From: CAYFMP01 sp964344215
GTDB taxonomy: Bacteria; Pseudomonadota; Alphaproteobacteria; Rhodospirillales; Casp-alpha2
Direction of reading: 5' to 3'
Length of the DNA stretch: 34,382 nt
NCBI GenBank assembly: GCA_964344215.1
Contig: CAYFMP010000037.1
Location: forward strand, 1-34,382
Within the stretch, counting starts at the first letter, position 1, and each line of letters opens with the position of its first letter. Position numbers and translations under genes: made by a program. The notes below the pieces were generated by a model. That model ran no database searches, was not told where the DNA came from, and saw only the letters and a list, made by a program, of their open reading frames with translations. Positions 31,740-34,382 of this stretch are shown here, in pieces.

Positions 31740-34294
31740 ACCGGGTGGGACAGCCCGGGCGTCTGAGGCCGGGCTACGGGCTGCTGCTCGGCCTGGCCCG
31801 CGCCGCCGTCCTGTGGGAGCGGTTGTGGCCTTGCCTGTGGCCGGCCATCGCCGTCGCCGCGGTGTTCGTCGCCGTCGCCCTGCTCGATCTCCTGCCGCAG
31901 CTTCCCGCCTGGCTGCATGCGCTGGCTCTGATCGGGTTCGCCGGCGCTTTCGGATTTGCCCTGCGCGGCGTCACGCGTGTCGATACACGCATTTCGACGG
32001 CCGCCGCCCGGCACCGCGTCGAGAGGGACAGCGGCCTCGACCATCGCCCCCTGACGGCGCTCGAGGACCGGCTGGCGACCGGCCGCCGTGACCGAGATTC
32101 GGAAGTGCTGTGGCGCGCCCATCGGGTGCGCGTGGCCGAGGCACTGGCCCGCCTTCGCGTGCGCCTGCCGTCGCCGGGGTTGGCCCGTTTCGATCCCTAT
32201 GGATTCCGCGCGGCGGCGCTGTTGATGCTGGTGGTCGGCCTGGCCGCCGGCGGTGCCGACGCCGTCGCCCGTCTCGAACGGGCGCTGGTGCCGCAGTTCG
32301 GAGCCGGTCCGAACGGGGCCCTGGCCTTGGATGTCTGGATAAACCCACCGGCCTACACGGGGCTGGCGCCGATGTTCCTGGAAACGACGCCGCCGGACGC
32401 CGCGCCGCCGCCCCGTGTCACCGTACCGGTCGGCAGTACGCTGTTGGCACAGGCCGGCGCCTTTTCGAAGACGCCGCAGGTGCGACTCGGCGAACGAACG
32501 GTCGATTTCGAGGTGCTCGGCACCGAAGACGAGCCCGGCGGATACCGGGTCGAGACGACGATCGACGATGAAGACACCGAAGCCGAAGGCCTCGGCGTCG
32601 AGGTCGGCGGCCGCAGCCTTGCCCGCTGGCCGATCGTCGTCGTTGCCGACACGCCGCCGCAGGTCGAGTTCACCGAACCCCCGAAACGGACCGGACGCTC
32701 CCACCTCAGGATCGATTACGAGGCGACCGACGATTACGCCTTGAGCGGTATCAGGATCATCATTCGTCATGCCGAAGGGTTGCCGGTTCCGGGCGGCGGC
32801 GATTCGGTGGAGATCGAGGTGGCGGCCCAGGGCATGGGGTCTCCCCGGGCCAAAGGCAACACCATCCAGGACTTGACCGCGCATCCGTGGGCGGGAACGC
32901 CGGTCCTGCTTCAAATGCGGGCCGAGGACGCGCGTGGACAAATCGGCGACAGCGATGTCTTTCCGATGGTCCTACCCGAACGCATCTTCAACCACCCGGT
33001 GGCCCGCGCCCTGGTTCAGGCGCGCAAGATGCTGAACAATCCGACCGAGCCCGTCGTCGCCGGCGTCATCAGCGCGCTCGACGATCTGGCCAGCCGGCCG
33101 AAGCATTTCTATGACGATACGGTGATCTATCTGGCCATGGCCTTCGCTCGCGGGCGCTTGGCCTATGACGATTCGCCGGCCGGCATCGTCGCCGTCCAGA
33201 AACTGCTTTGGGAAACGGCGCTGAGAATCGAGGACGGCGATTTCGCCATTGCCGAAAGGGATTTGCGCGAGATTCAGGAACGTCTGGCGGCGGCAATGCG
33301 CGACGGCGCATCGTCGGAGGAACTGGAGCGGCTGATGGACGAATTGCAGGCCGCGCTGGATAAGTTCCTGGCCGCCCTGGCCGAGCGCCTGGAGCGCGAC
33401 GGTATGACGGAGCTGCCGATGAATCCAGCGGCACGGGTCATGGAAAGCGGCGATTTGCAGCGGATGATCGAACAGGCCCGCGAATTGGCGCGAACCGGCG
33501 CTGTGGAAGCGGCGCGGCGCATGCTGGCCGATCTCAACCGGATGCTCGACAACCTCCGCGAGGGGGCACGGATGGCTCGTCCCAACCGGCAGATGAACCA
33601 GGCCCGCAAGTTGATGCAAGGCCTGCGCGAGCTGACCCGGCGCCAGCAGCAATTGCTTGACCAGACGTTCCGCGACATGCAACAGCGCGGCCTCCAGCAG
33701 CCGCCGCAGGGCGAGCAGCCCGGCGCCATGCAGCAGCCCGGCCAACAGGGCCAGCAACAACAGGGCCGGCAGGGACAACCCCGACCGGACGACCAGCAGC
33801 TACAGGGACAAGGCCGCGCCAATTCCCAGGAAGGTCTGCGCCGCGACTTGGGAAAGCTGATGTTGCAGATGGATGAAATGCTGGGCTCCATCCCGCAGCC
33901 CCTGGGGCAGGCCGAACGCTCCATGCGCGGAGCTTCGCGCTCGCTCAGGAAAGGCGATCTCGGCGGCGCCGTGCCGCAACAGACGGACGCCGTCGACAAA
34001 CTCCGCCAGGCAATGGAAGGGCTGTCCGAACAACTGGCCAGGCGCATGGGGCCGGCCATGGGACTGATGCCCGGCCGACCGGGCCAGCGGCCGGGTCCGG
34101 GGCGCGATCCGTTCGGCCGCCGTCAGGGCGGCGCCTTCGGGGCTTCGATCGACGACGGCGACGTCCGCGTGCCGACCCGAATGGAGATGTTGCGCGCCCG
34201 CGAAATCCTGGACGAGTTGCGCCGCCGCTCCGGCGAGCACCAACGTCCGCGTCCCGAGCTCGAGTACATCGACCGCCTGCTCCGGCGTTTCTAG
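31736..34294 (+). CDS. TIGR02302 family protein (DUF4175), membrane protein
   Basis: This 852-residue protein has two hydrophobic helices near the N-terminus (about 35-75) and one around 155-175, then a large extracytoplasmic or cytoplasmic body. It contains a beta-rich middle (PPAYTGLAPMFLETTPP, TPPQVEFTEPPKRTGRSH), a long helical region (about 420-640) and a glutamine/proline-rich low-complexity stretch (about 640-700). The C-terminus, ELEYIDRLLRRF, is the conserved family ending. The function is unknown. The family is alphaproteobacterial and sits next to lysA/argH, as here. Its TAG stop is the first CTAG of repeat copy 4. Confidence 0.9.
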   Translation: MNRVGQPGRLRPGYGLLLGLARAAVLWERLWPCLWPAIAVAAVFVAVALLDLLPQLPAWLHALALIGFAGAFGFALRGVTRVDTRISTAAARHRVERDSGLDHRPLTALEDRLATGRRDRDSEVLWRAHRVRVAEALARLRVRLPSPGLARFDPYGFRAAALLMLVVGLAAGGADAVARLERALVPQFGAGPNGALALDVWINPPAYTGLAPMFLETTPPDAAPPPRVTVPVGSTLLAQAGAFSKTPQVRLGERTVDFEVLGTEDEPGGYRVETTIDDEDTEAEGLGVEVGGRSLARWPIVVVADTPPQVEFTEPPKRTGRSHLRIDYEATDDYALSGIRIIIRHAEGLPVPGGGDSVEIEVAAQGMGSPRAKGNTIQDLTAHPWAGTPVLLQMRAEDARGQIGDSDVFPMVLPERIFNHPVARALVQARKMLNNPTEPVVAGVISALDDLASRPKHFYDDTVIYLAMAFARGRLAYDDSPAGIVAVQKLLWETALRIEDGDFAIAERDLREIQERLAAAMRDGASSEELERLMDELQAALDKFLAALAERLERDGMTELPMNPAARVMESGDLQRMIEQARELARTGAVEAARRMLADLNRMLDNLREGARMARPNRQMNQARKLMQGLRELTRRQQQLLDQTFRDMQQRGLQQPPQGEQPGAMQQPGQQGQQQQGRQGQPRPDDQQLQGQGRANSQEGLRRDLGKLMLQMDEMLGSIPQPLGQAERSMRGASRSLRKGDLGGAVPQQTDAVDKLRQAMEGLSEQLARRMGPAMGLMPGRPGQRPGPGRDPFGRRQGGAFGASIDDGDVRVPTRMEMLRAREILDELRRRSGEHQRPRPELEYIDRLLRRF

Positions 34295-34382
34295 AGCGGT
34301 TCACGTTGATATGGAATCGCTGAGACGCGCTCTCCGGTCTCCTGGCAAGGAGCGGCTCGCGCAGCGATGCGGGGCCATCGGA
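34291..34382 (+). repeat. 266-bp inverted-repeat element, copy 4 (left end only)
   Basis: The last 92 bases match the left part of copies 2 and 3, starting CTAGAGCGGTTCACGTTGAT, and stop at the window edge inside the element. Orientation is the same as in the other three. The TIGR02302 gene's TAG lies in the first four bases. Confidence 0.92.

Overview
The window reads as chromosomal DNA of a GC-rich alphaproteobacterium, probably Rhodospirillales/Rhizobiales-like. The signs are a CcrM-type GANTC methyltransferase next to rnhB, a TIGR02302 (DUF4175) protein in an argH-lptM-lysA block, a conserved block of small HIG1-like membrane protein, cobalamin adenosyltransferase, etfBA and 3-hydroxybutyryl-CoA dehydrogenase, and three genes of the ethylmalonyl-CoA (EMC) pathway. 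These assignments rest on protein motifs and remembered synteny; no database search was run.

Layout. 1-5.6 kb: a TIGR04283-like glycosyltransferase, an unlisted 58-residue small protein divergent from a GcvA-like LysR regulator, a PA0069-type radical SAM protein, a CPA2 antiporter and RNase HII. 5.6-7.9 kb: ccrM behind a leader crowded with GANTC sites, then a homocysteine S-methyltransferase-like protein lacking one expected zinc cysteine. 8-11.5 kb (minus strand): HIG1-like protein, PduO-type adenosyltransferase, etfB, etfA, hbd. 11.6-15.3 kb: rraA-like gene, an inserted DUF4160/DUF2442 cassette bounded by 24-bp direct repeats, DUF3047 protein, CheY-like receiver, zinc alcohol dehydrogenase. 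15.3-22.8 kb: GNAT, a 266-bp repeat, methylsuccinyl-CoA dehydrogenase (mcd), an AT-richer ATPase/nuclease gene lodged beside mcd, a disrupted crotonyl-CoA carboxylase/reductase (ccr) and, divergently, ethylmalonyl-CoA mutase (ecm). 22.8-28 kb: a degenerate GIY-YIG-like protein, a membrane-anchored methyltransferase, a cluster of palindromes, an M24 aminopeptidase P, a DUF1127 protein, a lipoprotein and a secreted thermonuclease. 28-34.3 kb: TlpA-like thioredoxin, argH, lptM-like lipoprotein, lysA, TIGR02302 protein.

How the genes fit together. Ccr, Ecm and Mcd catalyse successive parts of acetyl-CoA assimilation through the EMC pathway. Hbd could supply the C4 acyl-CoA end, Ecm needs adenosylcobalamin (adenosyltransferase), and Mcd passes electrons to ETF (etfBA). 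The cluster looks coherent, but ccr carries an apparent out-of-frame deletion just after its nucleotide-binding motif, and a foreign-looking ATPase/nuclease gene separates it from mcd.

The most unusual feature is a 266-bp repeat with about 26-bp terminal inverted repeats, present four times in the same orientation (two whole, and one fragment at each edge of the window). A paired base change in its arms is compensatory, and its CTAG ends repeatedly coincide with TAG stop codons of neighbouring genes. Because both edges of the window fall inside copies, this may be a whole assembly contig broken at a multi-copy repeat.
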